A program made the translations under genes and the position numbers. A DNA stretch of 12,217 bases from Paramuribaculum sp. (GTDB lineage: Bacteria; Bacteroidota; Bacteroidia; Bacteroidales; Muribaculaceae): NCBI GenBank assembly GCA_029051835.1, contig JAIDKJ010000355.1:1-12217 (forward strand), written 5' to 3'. This document shows positions 6,070 to 12,217 of this stretch, one piece after another. Position 1 is the stretch's first letter, and the number at the start of each line of letters is the position of its first letter. The notes beneath the pieces were generated by a model. It saw only the letters and a list, made by a program, of their open reading frames with translations. It made no database searches and was not told where the DNA came from.

Positions 6070-6858
6070 ATGCCACAGCTTGACAAAGATCTCATATCGC
6101 AGCCCGAACTCTGGGGGCTGGTGATGCAGCTCTCTGACCGTAAGCTCACGGCCGCGCTGCTCCCTCCTGTCGACGGCGAGCAGATGATACTGTCGCACAT
6201 ACCGCTCCCCGTGGCTACTGCCGGAAGCTATGCCAAAGCGGTGGAGGAGGCTGTCTACGACAATCCGCTTCTGCTGTCAGATTTCAGCCATATAAGGCTG
6301 CTGACATCTTCGCCACGCGTGGCGCTTATCCCGGCAGCTCTTGATGCCGCCGGAATGGAAACGGCTTTCGAGGCCACGTTCGGCAAGGGAACCGTCGCGA
6401 CGCTTTCGGAGCCGGTGCGGTGTGGCGCCGTAGTGGCATCGGACGATGACGCACAGTTGCTCGCCTTCTTCCGGCGCACGTTTTTCAATATCGCCATACG
6501 CCCGACTCTGGCGGCGGTGATCGACTGCTACAGCTCCGACGGACTCTGGGTGTCGTGTGAGGATTCGGTGATCCGTCTGGCCTATAATCTCGACGGCCGG
6601 CTGATCGCCGCCAACAGTTTCGACTGCGGCGCTCCCGAGGATGCAGCCTATTATGTCGTGGCGTTGCGGCGCGTGTGTGGCGCCGACCGGGGCACGGTAT
6701 ACCTGCGTCGTGCCGGAGCATCGCGCGAGTGGTGTGCCGCGATGGCCGATATGCTGCGTGGCGCGTCGTGTCCGGTCGAGATGGTCAACGCCTCGCCGGC
6801 GATATGCCGTCTTGGCCATTCGGCTGCCGATCTGCCCGATTATTTCCTTCAGGCGTGA
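6070..6858 (+). CDS. DUF3822 family protein
   Basis: This 262-residue protein has an organisation typical of DUF3822, a family found in Bacteroidetes and usually encoded just before rsmD, as here. The N-terminal part opens with ELWGLVMQLSDRKLTAALL (13-31), a strand-turn-strand pattern. A similar repeat, LAAVIDCYSSDGLWVSCE (147-164), begins the second half. This is suggestive of a duplicated actin/RNase-H-like fold, which is inference only. No signal peptide or membrane helix is visible, so it is probably cytoplasmic. Function is unknown; the constant company of rsmD suggests a link to ribosome maturation or simple co-expression. It is separated from the preceding gene by 32 AT-rich bases without a clear -7 box. 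Confidence 0.85.
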   Translation: MPQLDKDLISQPELWGLVMQLSDRKLTAALLPPVDGEQMILSHIPLPVATAGSYAKAVEEAVYDNPLLLSDFSHIRLLTSSPRVALIPAALDAAGMETAFEATFGKGTVATLSEPVRCGAVVASDDDAQLLAFFRRTFFNIAIRPTLAAVIDCYSSDGLWVSCEDSVIRLAYNLDGRLIAANSFDCGAPEDAAYYVVALRRVCGADRGTVYLRRAGASREWCAAMADMLRGASCPVEMVNASPAICRLGHSAADLPDYFLQA

Positions 6859-6881
6859 TCTTCGCGGAACCCGGAAGCGTT

Positions 6882-6920
6882 ATGCTGATAACCCATTGTT
6901 ACAAACTACTGATAAAGTGA
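6882..6920 (+). other. Possible 12-codon leader ORF overlapping the rsmD start
   Basis: In the 58-base gap before rsmD an ATG at 6882 opens MLITHCYKLLIK followed by a TGA at 6918-6920. The stop overlaps the rsmD GTG start (6917-6919) in the sequence GTGA. Translation of the leader would deliver ribosomes onto the weak GTG. Such a short frame can arise by chance, and no conservation data are available. Confidence 0.3.
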
Positions 6921-7450
6921 GAATCATAAGAGGAAAATACGGACGTCGGAGGTTTGACGTGCCGACATCCATCACGGCGCGGCCTACAACCGATTTCGCC
7001 CGCGAGAACATATTCAACGTCATCGAGAATCTGATGGATATCGAAGGCGCAAGGGCGCTTGACCTTTTCGCCGGTACGGGAGCCGTCACCTTCGAACTGC
7101 TCTCGCGTGAGGCCGCCGAGGTGACTGCCGTGGAGCGTGCGCCGGTGCAGTGCTCTTTCATCAAGCGTACGGCCGAGGCTCTCGGCGCCGACAATCTGCA
7201 TCTTGTCAGAGGCGACGCCCTGCGATATATCTCCACGGCCGCGACCCCGTTCGACTTTATTTTTGCCGATCCTCCCTACGATATGGCTGGTTTCGGCGAG
7301 ATTCCCGGCAAGGTGATCGGCTCGAAGCTCGTCAAGGAGGGCACTCTGTTTGTCATGGAGCATTCGCGCAAGTTTGATTTCTCCACGTTGCCCGGCTTTT
7401 TCGACCACCGTGCTTACGGAAGCGTTAATTTCTCTTTGTTCAGACTGTAA
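6917..7450 (+). CDS. rsmD: 16S rRNA (guanine(966)-N2)-methyltransferase
   Basis: RsmD methylates N2 of G966 in 16S rRNA during 30S assembly, using SAM. The GTG at 6917 yields 177 residues beginning MRIIRGKYGRRRFDVP, which lines up with the conserved family start. Motifs are RPTTDFARENIFN (22-34), the SAM-binding ALDLFAGTGAVTFE (47-60) and the catalytic ADPPY (117-121). The frame is open far upstream inside the DUF3822 gene, but those residues are a shadow translation. A TTG at 6896 would add only seven residues. The GTG overlaps the TGA of a 12-codon leader frame. Confidence 0.95.
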   Translation: MRIIRGKYGRRRFDVPTSITARPTTDFARENIFNVIENLMDIEGARALDLFAGTGAVTFELLSREAAEVTAVERAPVQCSFIKRTAEALGADNLHLVRGDALRYISTAATPFDFIFADPPYDMAGFGEIPGKVIGSKLVKEGTLFVMEHSRKFDFSTLPGFFDHRAYGSVNFSLFRL

Positions 7451-7478
7451 GGACAGCTCCAATCTATATTTTTCCGAC

Positions 7479-8183
7479 ATGAAAAAACTCGTCATCTCCA
7501 CCGGCGCCGGAATGAGCGCCGAAAGCGGCATAAGCACCTTCCGCGACAGCGGAGGACTGTGGGAAAATTATCCGGTGATGGATGTGGCCAGCGCCGACGG
7601 ATTCCGTCGCAATCCGCAGCTCGTCCATGACTTCTACAACGCCCGGCGCCGCGAACTCCTCAAGGCGAAGCCCAACGCAGGCCACGTCGGCCTTGCGGAG
7701 CTTGAAAAGCATTTCGAGGTGTATGTGATCACACAGAATGTCGACGATCTTCACGAACGTGCAGGCAGCTCGAACGTGCTTCACCTTCATGGCGAGCTGA
7801 TGGCGGTGCGCACGGTCGACGAACCTTACCGTGTCTATCGCCTCGATCCCGAGCATACCGATACGTCGCCGGAGAGCCGCGATGCCGACGGGCGCGTGCT
7901 CCGTCCCCATATAGTGTTTTTTCAGGAGGCGGTGCCGATGATGGAGCCGGCTGTGGAGCTTGTGTCGCAGGCCGACGTGTTTGTGGTCATAGGCACGAGT
8001 CTGGTGGTGTATCCCGCCGCCGGACTGCTCAATTATGTCCGCCGTGGCATCCCCGTTTATTATATCGATCCAAATCCGGCGCCCGTGCCCGAATGGGTTC
8101 ATGTCATTCGCAAGGGCGCGTCGGAGGGGGTGGCCGAGCTGACACGCATTCTCACCTCGCAGGACCAATCTGTATCACAATAA
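7479..8183 (+). CDS. cobB: Sir2-family NAD-dependent deacylase without zinc cysteines
   Basis: This 234-residue sirtuin removes acyl groups from lysines using NAD+. Motifs are the NAD-binding GAGMSAESGISTFRDSGG (9-26), TQNVDDLHERAG (85-96), the catalytic histidine H104 (LHLHGEL), IGTSLVVYPAAGL (171-183) and YIDPNP (195-200). FYNARR (52-57) gives the Tyr-x-x-Arg pair (Y53, R56) that binds succinyl/malonyl groups in class III sirtuins such as E. coli CobB and SIRT5, so desuccinylase/demalonylase activity is likely. The whole protein has no cysteine, so the usual Cys4 zinc site is absent; it is replaced by a loop (about 110-138) leading to LRPHIVFFQE. This looks like a known Bacteroidetes variant. 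The ATG at 7479 is chosen because an upstream in-frame ATG lies inside rsmD. Confidence 0.93.
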   Translation: MKKLVISTGAGMSAESGISTFRDSGGLWENYPVMDVASADGFRRNPQLVHDFYNARRRELLKAKPNAGHVGLAELEKHFEVYVITQNVDDLHERAGSSNVLHLHGELMAVRTVDEPYRVYRLDPEHTDTSPESRDADGRVLRPHIVFFQEAVPMMEPAVELVSQADVFVVIGTSLVVYPAAGLLNYVRRGIPVYYIDPNPAPVPEWVHVIRKGASEGVAELTRILTSQDQSVSQ

Positions 8184-8206
8184 GTAACTCTTAAAACAAA
8201 TGACTT

Positions 8207-9079
8207 ATGGCAGACGGATATATTGAGAGCCGCATGGCCGAGCACATGGCCGGACGTGGACCAAAACGCACGGCAACAATGACCGGTATACGCAAGGGGG
8301 TGGCGGCTGCGCTGAGTGCGCTCTCGCTCGTTTCAGTGACAACTTTCGCGCAGGGACGCGTGTTGGAGGTGCAATCTCCGTCGATGCGTGTCTACGTGCC
8401 GTCAAAGCCGTCGGGCATGGCTCTGGTGGTGTGTCCCGGCGGAGGGTATTCGCATGTGGCCAGAGAGCATGAGGGCTACGACTGGGCGCCGTTTTTCAAC
8501 AGTCTGGGCGTGACGTATGCCGTGCTCGACTATGCTCTGCCCAAAGGTGACCGGTCGATTCCGATGAACGATGTGGCTGCTGCATTCCGCGTGTTGTCGG
8601 AGAATGCCGAGGAGTGGCATGCCGATCCGGCGCGTACAGGCATTATGGGATTCTCGGCCGGCGGCCATCTGGCGTCGACCATGGCCAACGGTGCGGTGGA
8701 CGGATGCCGTCCGGCATTCCAGATATTGTTTTATCCTGGCGTGGCGCTCAAGCCTGAGATAACCCACACGGGCACTGCAACGCAATTTCTCGGACAGGAC
8801 GATACTCCCGAGCTTCGCGAGCGGTATTCGGCGGAGCTTCAGGCGTCGCAGGCGACTCCGCCGGCATTGCTGCTGCTCAGCGCCGATGATCAGGTGGTAG
8901 ATCCGATGAATTCGATCAATTATTTCCTCGCAATGCGCAGGCAGGGTGTCGATGCCTCGCTCCATATCTATCCGTCGGGAGGCCACGGATGGGGCTACAG
9001 ACGCGAGCAGATGGCGTTTCACGACGCTTTGATGGTGGAGCTTGCCGCGTGGATCCGCAAGCAGCAGGAGAAGCGCTGA
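8207..9079 (+). CDS. Secreted alpha/beta-hydrolase, acetylesterase-like
   Basis: The 290-residue frame encodes a serine esterase of the kind that removes acetyl or feruloyl groups from plant polysaccharides. It has oxyanion-hole motif CPGGGYSHVA (76-85), nucleophile elbow GFSAGGH (S150), acid SADDQVV (D228 most likely) and GGHGWG (H260). A signal peptide lies at MTGIRKGVAAALSALSLVSVTTFAQG (25-50, ATG at 8279), with probable cleavage around FAQ-G, so export is expected. Translation from the first ATG (8207) places a 24-residue polar segment, MADGYIESRMAEHMAGRGPK and on, ahead of the signal. Either 8279 is the true start or 8207-8278 is the relic or fusion of a separate short gene. It follows sir2 by 23 bases and is the last gene of the rightward run. 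Confidence 0.85.
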   Translation: MADGYIESRMAEHMAGRGPKRTATMTGIRKGVAAALSALSLVSVTTFAQGRVLEVQSPSMRVYVPSKPSGMALVVCPGGGYSHVAREHEGYDWAPFFNSLGVTYAVLDYALPKGDRSIPMNDVAAAFRVLSENAEEWHADPARTGIMGFSAGGHLASTMANGAVDGCRPAFQILFYPGVALKPEITHTGTATQFLGQDDTPELRERYSAELQASQATPPALLLLSADDQVVDPMNSINYFLAMRRQGVDASLHIYPSGGHGWGYRREQMAFHDALMVELAAWIRKQQEKR

Positions 9080-9088
9080 GGCGCTTCT
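9069..9088. terminator. Weak candidate hairpin at the convergent junction
   Basis: AGAAGCGC (9069-9076) and GCGCTTCT (9081-9088) form an 8-bp perfect stem. Its 4-base loop TGAG contains the esterase stop codon. It lies between the convergent esterase and sufS genes. No T-run follows on either strand, so it may slow polymerase or stabilise mRNA ends rather than act as a classic terminator. Confidence 0.35.
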
Positions 9089-9111
9089 GTGGCGTCGTGG
9101 CGGTCGCTCCG

Positions 9112-10332
9112 TCAGGCAAGCATCGGCGCTATCCGGCGCAAGGCCGCGATAAACGCATCGGCTTCCTCGAAAGTGTTGTAGGCGGCCATTGACGCCCGCA
9201 CCGTGCCGCTCACTCCCAGCCGCTCCATCAGAGGCTGTGCGCAGTGATGCCCGGTGCGCACTGCTATGCCGAGCTTGTCGAGCAGCAGGCCGGTGTCGTA
9301 GGAGTGGGCGTTGCCTATCAGGAATGAGATTATGGAGCCTTTGCCGGGGGCTGTGCCGAATATGCGCATTCCCTCTATCTCGGCCATGCGCTCCGTGACG
9401 TATTCAAGAAGCTTCTCCTCGTGGGCGGCGATACGCTCCACCCCGGTGGCTTCGAGCCACTCCACAGCCTTGGCGAGAGCCGCGATTCCGACAAAGTCGG
9501 GGGTTCCGGCCTCGAATCTGAAGGGGAGGTCGGCAAACACCGTGCCGTCGAAGCTCACGGTCTTTATCATCTCTCCGCCACCCTGATATGGCGGCATCTT
9601 TTCAAGAAGCTCACGCCGGCCGTAAAGCACGCCTATGCCGCAGGGACCATACATCTTGTGGGATGAGAATGCGTAGAAGTCGGCGTCGAGCGCTCTGACA
9701 TCGACCCGCAGGTGGGCTATGGCCTGCGCTCCGTCGACAAGCACTACGGCTCCCGCCCGGTGGGCGTCCGCGATCATTTCGGCCACGGGGTTGACCGTAC
9801 CGAGCACATTGCTCACGTGGGTCACCGCCACAAGGCGCGTGCGATCGTTGAGCAGCCGGCGGTAGGCGTCGAGATCAAGCACTCCGCGGTCGTCCATCGG
9901 CACCACGCGGATCTTTAGTCCGCGGCGCTCCGCGAGAAGCTGCCACGGCACTATGTCGGAATGATGCTCCATGACGGTCAGCACTATCTCGTCGCCCTCG
10001 TTCATCAGTTGACCGTAGGAGCTTGCCACGAGGTTGATCGACTCCGTTGTGCCGCGGGTGAATATCACTTCTTCGCTGTCGGCGGCGCCGATATACCGGG
10101 CCACAAGGGCGCGTGTGGCCTCCTGCCGGGCTGTGGCCTCCTGCGACAAGGTGTGTACGCCGCGGTGCACGTTGGCTTTCGAGTCGAGATAGCCGTCGCG
10201 TATGGCGTCGATCACTGCCGCAGGGGTCTGCGTGGTGGCGGTGTTGTCGAAATATATCAGCTCATGACCGTAGATTTTGCGGCCGAGAGCGGGAAACTGT
10301 CGGCGTATGTCGGCGGTATCGAGTGCTGTCAT
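9112..10332 (-). CDS. sufS: Cysteine desulfurase SufS (group II)
   Basis: This pyridoxal-phosphate enzyme takes sulfur from cysteine as an enzyme persulfide and passes it to the SufBCD scaffold. It has 406 residues, normal length. Visible features are IYFDNTATTQTP (26-37), HH at 123-124 stacking on PLP, VLVDGAQ (197-203) with the PLP-pairing aspartate D200, PLP lysine K226 in SSHKMYGP, the active-site cysteine C364 in RTGHHCAQP (359-367) and R379. The short cysteine loop marks group II (SufS/CsdA) rather than NifS/IscS. No sufE or sufU is visible here, so the sulfur acceptor must be elsewhere or SufBC2D takes sulfur directly. The ATG follows the sufD stop by 24 bases. Confidence 0.96.
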   Translation of the reverse strand: MTALDTADIRRQFPALGRKIYGHELIYFDNTATTQTPAAVIDAIRDGYLDSKANVHRGVHTLSQEATARQEATRALVARYIGAADSEEVIFTRGTTESINLVASSYGQLMNEGDEIVLTVMEHHSDIVPWQLLAERRGLKIRVVPMDDRGVLDLDAYRRLLNDRTRLVAVTHVSNVLGTVNPVAEMIADAHRAGAVVLVDGAQAIAHLRVDVRALDADFYAFSSHKMYGPCGIGVLYGRRELLEKMPPYQGGGEMIKTVSFDGTVFADLPFRFEAGTPDFVGIAALAKAVEWLEATGVERIAAHEEKLLEYVTERMAEIEGMRIFGTAPGKGSIISFLIGNAHSYDTGLLLDKLGIAVRTGHHCAQPLMERLGVSGTVRASMAAYNTFEEADAFIAALRRIAPMLA

Positions 10333-10356
10333 TGGTGTCGGGTGTTGTTGTGAATT

Positions 10357-11697
10357 TTATTTGGCAGGGCAGTCGCCGCACACGGCCGAGTCGCCTCTGA
10401 AACGCATCTCTGTCAGGTGGCGCAGACGGTCGGCCAGGCCGGGTATGGCTACCGAATCGATTACGTCCGACATGAAGGCCTGCATCAGCAGCATGCGGGC
10501 CTCGCGTTCGGGTATGCCTCGGGTGCGCATGTAGAATAGCGCCTGTTCGTCGAGCTGACCGGTGGCAGCGCCGTGTGAGCAGCTCACTTCGTCGTTGTAG
10601 ATCTCAAGCTGCGGTCGTGTGTGCATGCGCGCTGTCGACGATGCCAGTATGTTGCGGTTGCTCTGGTAGGCTTCAGTGTAGGGGGCTGTGGGAGCCACGA
10701 GTATCGATCCCTCGAACGCGCCCTGCGAATAGTCGTCGAGCACATATTTGAAGAGCTGGCGGCTGTGGGAGCGGGGCTGGAGATGACGCACCACCGAACA
10801 GTTGTCGGCATGACGGTGGTCGGTGCAGATGGCCATGCCGTTTATCTCCGTGCGGCACCGCTCGCCGTTGATGTCGGTGCGTATGTCGTTGCGTGTGGTG
10901 CCGCATGAGAGGGTTACCACATTGGTGCGCAGATGCGATCCTGATTGCTGGCTGACATAGAGGCGTGAGCATCGGGCGTTGGCGGCCGATGTCTCCTCCA
11001 TATCGCAGAAGTCGAGCCGGGCGCCTTCGTCGAGCCATGCTTCGGTCACCTGCAGCGAAAGACACGATGGTGTGTCCGGTCGGGTGTGGTCGCAGGTGAG
11101 TATCATGGCCGATGCGTCTTTCTCCACTATGACGAGCAGGCGGCGCACGGCCATCTGCGGCTCGGTGCCGTCAAACACGTTGACTATCTGAAGCGGTTTC
11201 TCAAGATGCGTTCCGGCCGGTATGCGCACCACGGCGCCGTCCTGACACAGAAGGGTGTTGAGAGCCGTAGGCACGTCGGCGAGGTCGGCAAGACCGCCCA
11301 GACGTGTCTTCATGATGTCGGGCCACAGTTGGCAGGCTTTTGCGAGCGATGTGAACACCACCCCTTCGGGCAGACGGCGGTCGAGTCCTTCGGTGGGCAC
11401 GAATGTGTCGCCCACGAGGTATGCCTGCAGAGTTGATACGTTGGGCAGTTCGCAACGTATGGCCGTCGTGAGGTCAAACGAGTGTCCGACACGCATTATG
11501 TTGAGTCCGCGGTCGGGAGCCATCATCTCTTCGAGCGATGTGCGCTCGTAGCCCTCCGTGCGGGTGTCGGGCAGCGTGGCGCCCTGCAGTGCTTCGAATG
11601 CGCGCGGGCGCAGATCGTTGAGCAGTCCGGGGGCGCGGGCGTCGATATCCTTGCTGTGGGCGTTGTAGAGGTCTATGTATTGTCTGAGAGCGTCCAT
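10357..11697 (-). CDS. sufD: Fe-S cluster assembly protein SufD
   Basis: SufD pairs with SufB and two SufC ATPases as the cytoplasmic scaffold on which Fe-S clusters are built. At 446 residues it is slightly longer than the E. coli protein. The central region is a right-handed beta-helix typical of SufB/SufD. The C-terminal core carries DEVSCSHGAATGQLDEQALFY (starting near 369), in which the histidine (about H375) corresponds to the conserved cluster-site histidine of SufD. The protein ends with a CxxC, AVCGDCPAK (cysteines about 440 and 443), a tail I would not expect in proteobacterial SufD. The start ATG is 6 bases after the sufC stop, indicating one operon. Confidence 0.94.
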   Translation of the reverse strand: MDALRQYIDLYNAHSKDIDARAPGLLNDLRPRAFEALQGATLPDTRTEGYERTSLEEMMAPDRGLNIMRVGHSFDLTTAIRCELPNVSTLQAYLVGDTFVPTEGLDRRLPEGVVFTSLAKACQLWPDIMKTRLGGLADLADVPTALNTLLCQDGAVVRIPAGTHLEKPLQIVNVFDGTEPQMAVRRLLVIVEKDASAMILTCDHTRPDTPSCLSLQVTEAWLDEGARLDFCDMEETSAANARCSRLYVSQQSGSHLRTNVVTLSCGTTRNDIRTDINGERCRTEINGMAICTDHRHADNCSVVRHLQPRSHSRQLFKYVLDDYSQGAFEGSILVAPTAPYTEAYQSNRNILASSTARMHTRPQLEIYNDEVSCSHGAATGQLDEQALFYMRTRGIPEREARMLLMQAFMSDVIDSVAIPGLADRLRHLTEMRFRGDSAVCGDCPAK

Positions 11698-11703
11698 GAT
11701 GTG

Positions 11704-12217
11704 TCAGTCGACTTGTTGCTTGATCCAGTCGTAGCCGCGCTCCTCAAGTTCGAGCGCAAGCTCAGGGCCGCCGCTGTGTACTATTCGTCCATGATAGAGC
11801 ACGTGGACGAAGTCGGGGCGTATATAGTCGAGCAGACGCTGGTAGTGGGTTATGACTATTGTGGCGTTGTCCTTGGTCTTGAGCTGGTTGACGCCTGATG
11901 CTACGATGCGCAGTGCGTCGATGTCGAGTCCGGAGTCGGTTTCGTCGAGTATCGACAGGCGCGGTTCGAGCATAGCCATCTGGAATATCTCGTTGCGTTT
12001 CTTCTCGCCGCCCGAAAAGCCTTCGTTGACCGAGCGCGAGGCCAGACGGTTGTCAAGCTCCACTATCTCGCGGCGCTGGCGCATGAGTTTGAGAAATTCA
12101 GTGGCGGGCATCGGTTCTTCGCCGAAATATTTGCGTTTGGCGTTGATGGCCGCGCGCATGAAGTTGGTCATCGACACTCCGGGTATCTCGACCGGATACT
12201 GGAACGACAGGAACAGA
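11704..12217 (-). CDS. sufC: Fe-S cluster assembly ATPase SufC, N-terminus cut by window edge
   Basis: SufC is the ABC-type ATPase that drives conformational change in SufBC2D; it is not a transporter. About 170 C-terminal residues lie in the window, beginning at the Q-loop segment [13 protein letters not shown] (12216-12178). An ABC signature SGGEKKRNE (about 68-76 of the visible part), Walker [13 protein letters not shown] (about 88-99) and an H-loop histidine (about 124, ITHYQR) follow. The Walker A and roughly the first 80 residues lie beyond position 12217. The GTG at 12177 is an internal valine, not the start. The stop is 6 bases before sufD; sufB would be expected further to the right. 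Confidence 0.95.
   Translation of the reverse strand, partial: LFLSFQYPVEIPGVSMTNFMRAAINAKRKYFGEEPMPATEFLKLMRQRREIVELDNRLASRSVNEGFSGGEKKRNEIFQMAMLEPRLSILDETDSGLDIDALRIVASGVNQLKTKDNATIVITHYQRLLDYIRPDFVHVLYHGRIVHSGGPELALELEERGYDWIKQQVD

Noticed and set aside
6641..6916. Long N-terminal extension of RsmD
   Set aside because: It is translated from the DUF3822 gene in another frame; family homology begins exactly at the GTG at 6917.
1..12217. CRISPR arrays, tRNA genes, insertion sequences or a defence system
   Set aside because: No regularly spaced repeats, cloverleaf with conserved T-loop, transposase or defence-type protein was found on reading the window.

Overview
The window looks like chromosomal DNA of a fairly GC-rich Bacteroidales bacterium, most likely from the Muribaculaceae/Porphyromonadaceae side of the order. 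The evidence is a DUF3822 gene next to rsmD, Bacteroidetes-style TAnnTTTG promoter boxes in place of a sigma70 -35/-10 pair, a cysteine-free sirtuin, a trmB-mrp pair, and a Suf cluster with the C-D-S gene order. The genus assignment is inference, because no rRNA or marker alignment was possible.

Layout: (1) 1-600 holds no convincing gene. Positions 1-150 are AT-rich. Positions 151-560 are an unusually hairpin-rich island bracketed by a 15-bp inverted repeat, followed by a rho-independent terminator serving the leftward genes. (2) 648-2534 (minus) holds trmB then mrp, read leftward as a two-gene unit. (3) 2535-2609 is a compact divergent promoter region whose centre is a perfect 20-bp palindrome. 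(4) 2610-9079 (plus) is a tightly packed nine-gene rightward run: a NAD-binding sugar epimerase-like protein, a small three-helix membrane protein, aroQ, a C-domain-less pyruvate kinase, an O-methyltransferase, DUF3822, rsmD, a Sir2 deacylase and a secreted acetylesterase-like hydrolase. Gaps run from -4 to 58 bases, with ATGA overlaps at two junctions and a GTGA overlap between a tiny leader ORF and rsmD. (5) 9112-12217 (minus) holds sufC (partial), sufD and sufS, convergent with the rightward run.

How the genes fit together: most are housekeeping. Two systems concern Fe-S clusters: Mrp as a putative carrier and SufCDS for assembly. Two genes are RNA methyltransferases: TrmB for tRNA m7G46 and RsmD for 16S m2G966. 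AroQ (shikimate pathway) and the pyruvate kinase homologue belong to central metabolism. The most unusual items are the structured non-coding island, the symmetric divergent promoter with a probably leaderless mRNA, the degenerate pyruvate kinase, the zinc-less sirtuin and the Mrp without its C-terminal CxxC. No defence system, CRISPR array, insertion sequence or tRNA/rRNA gene was seen.
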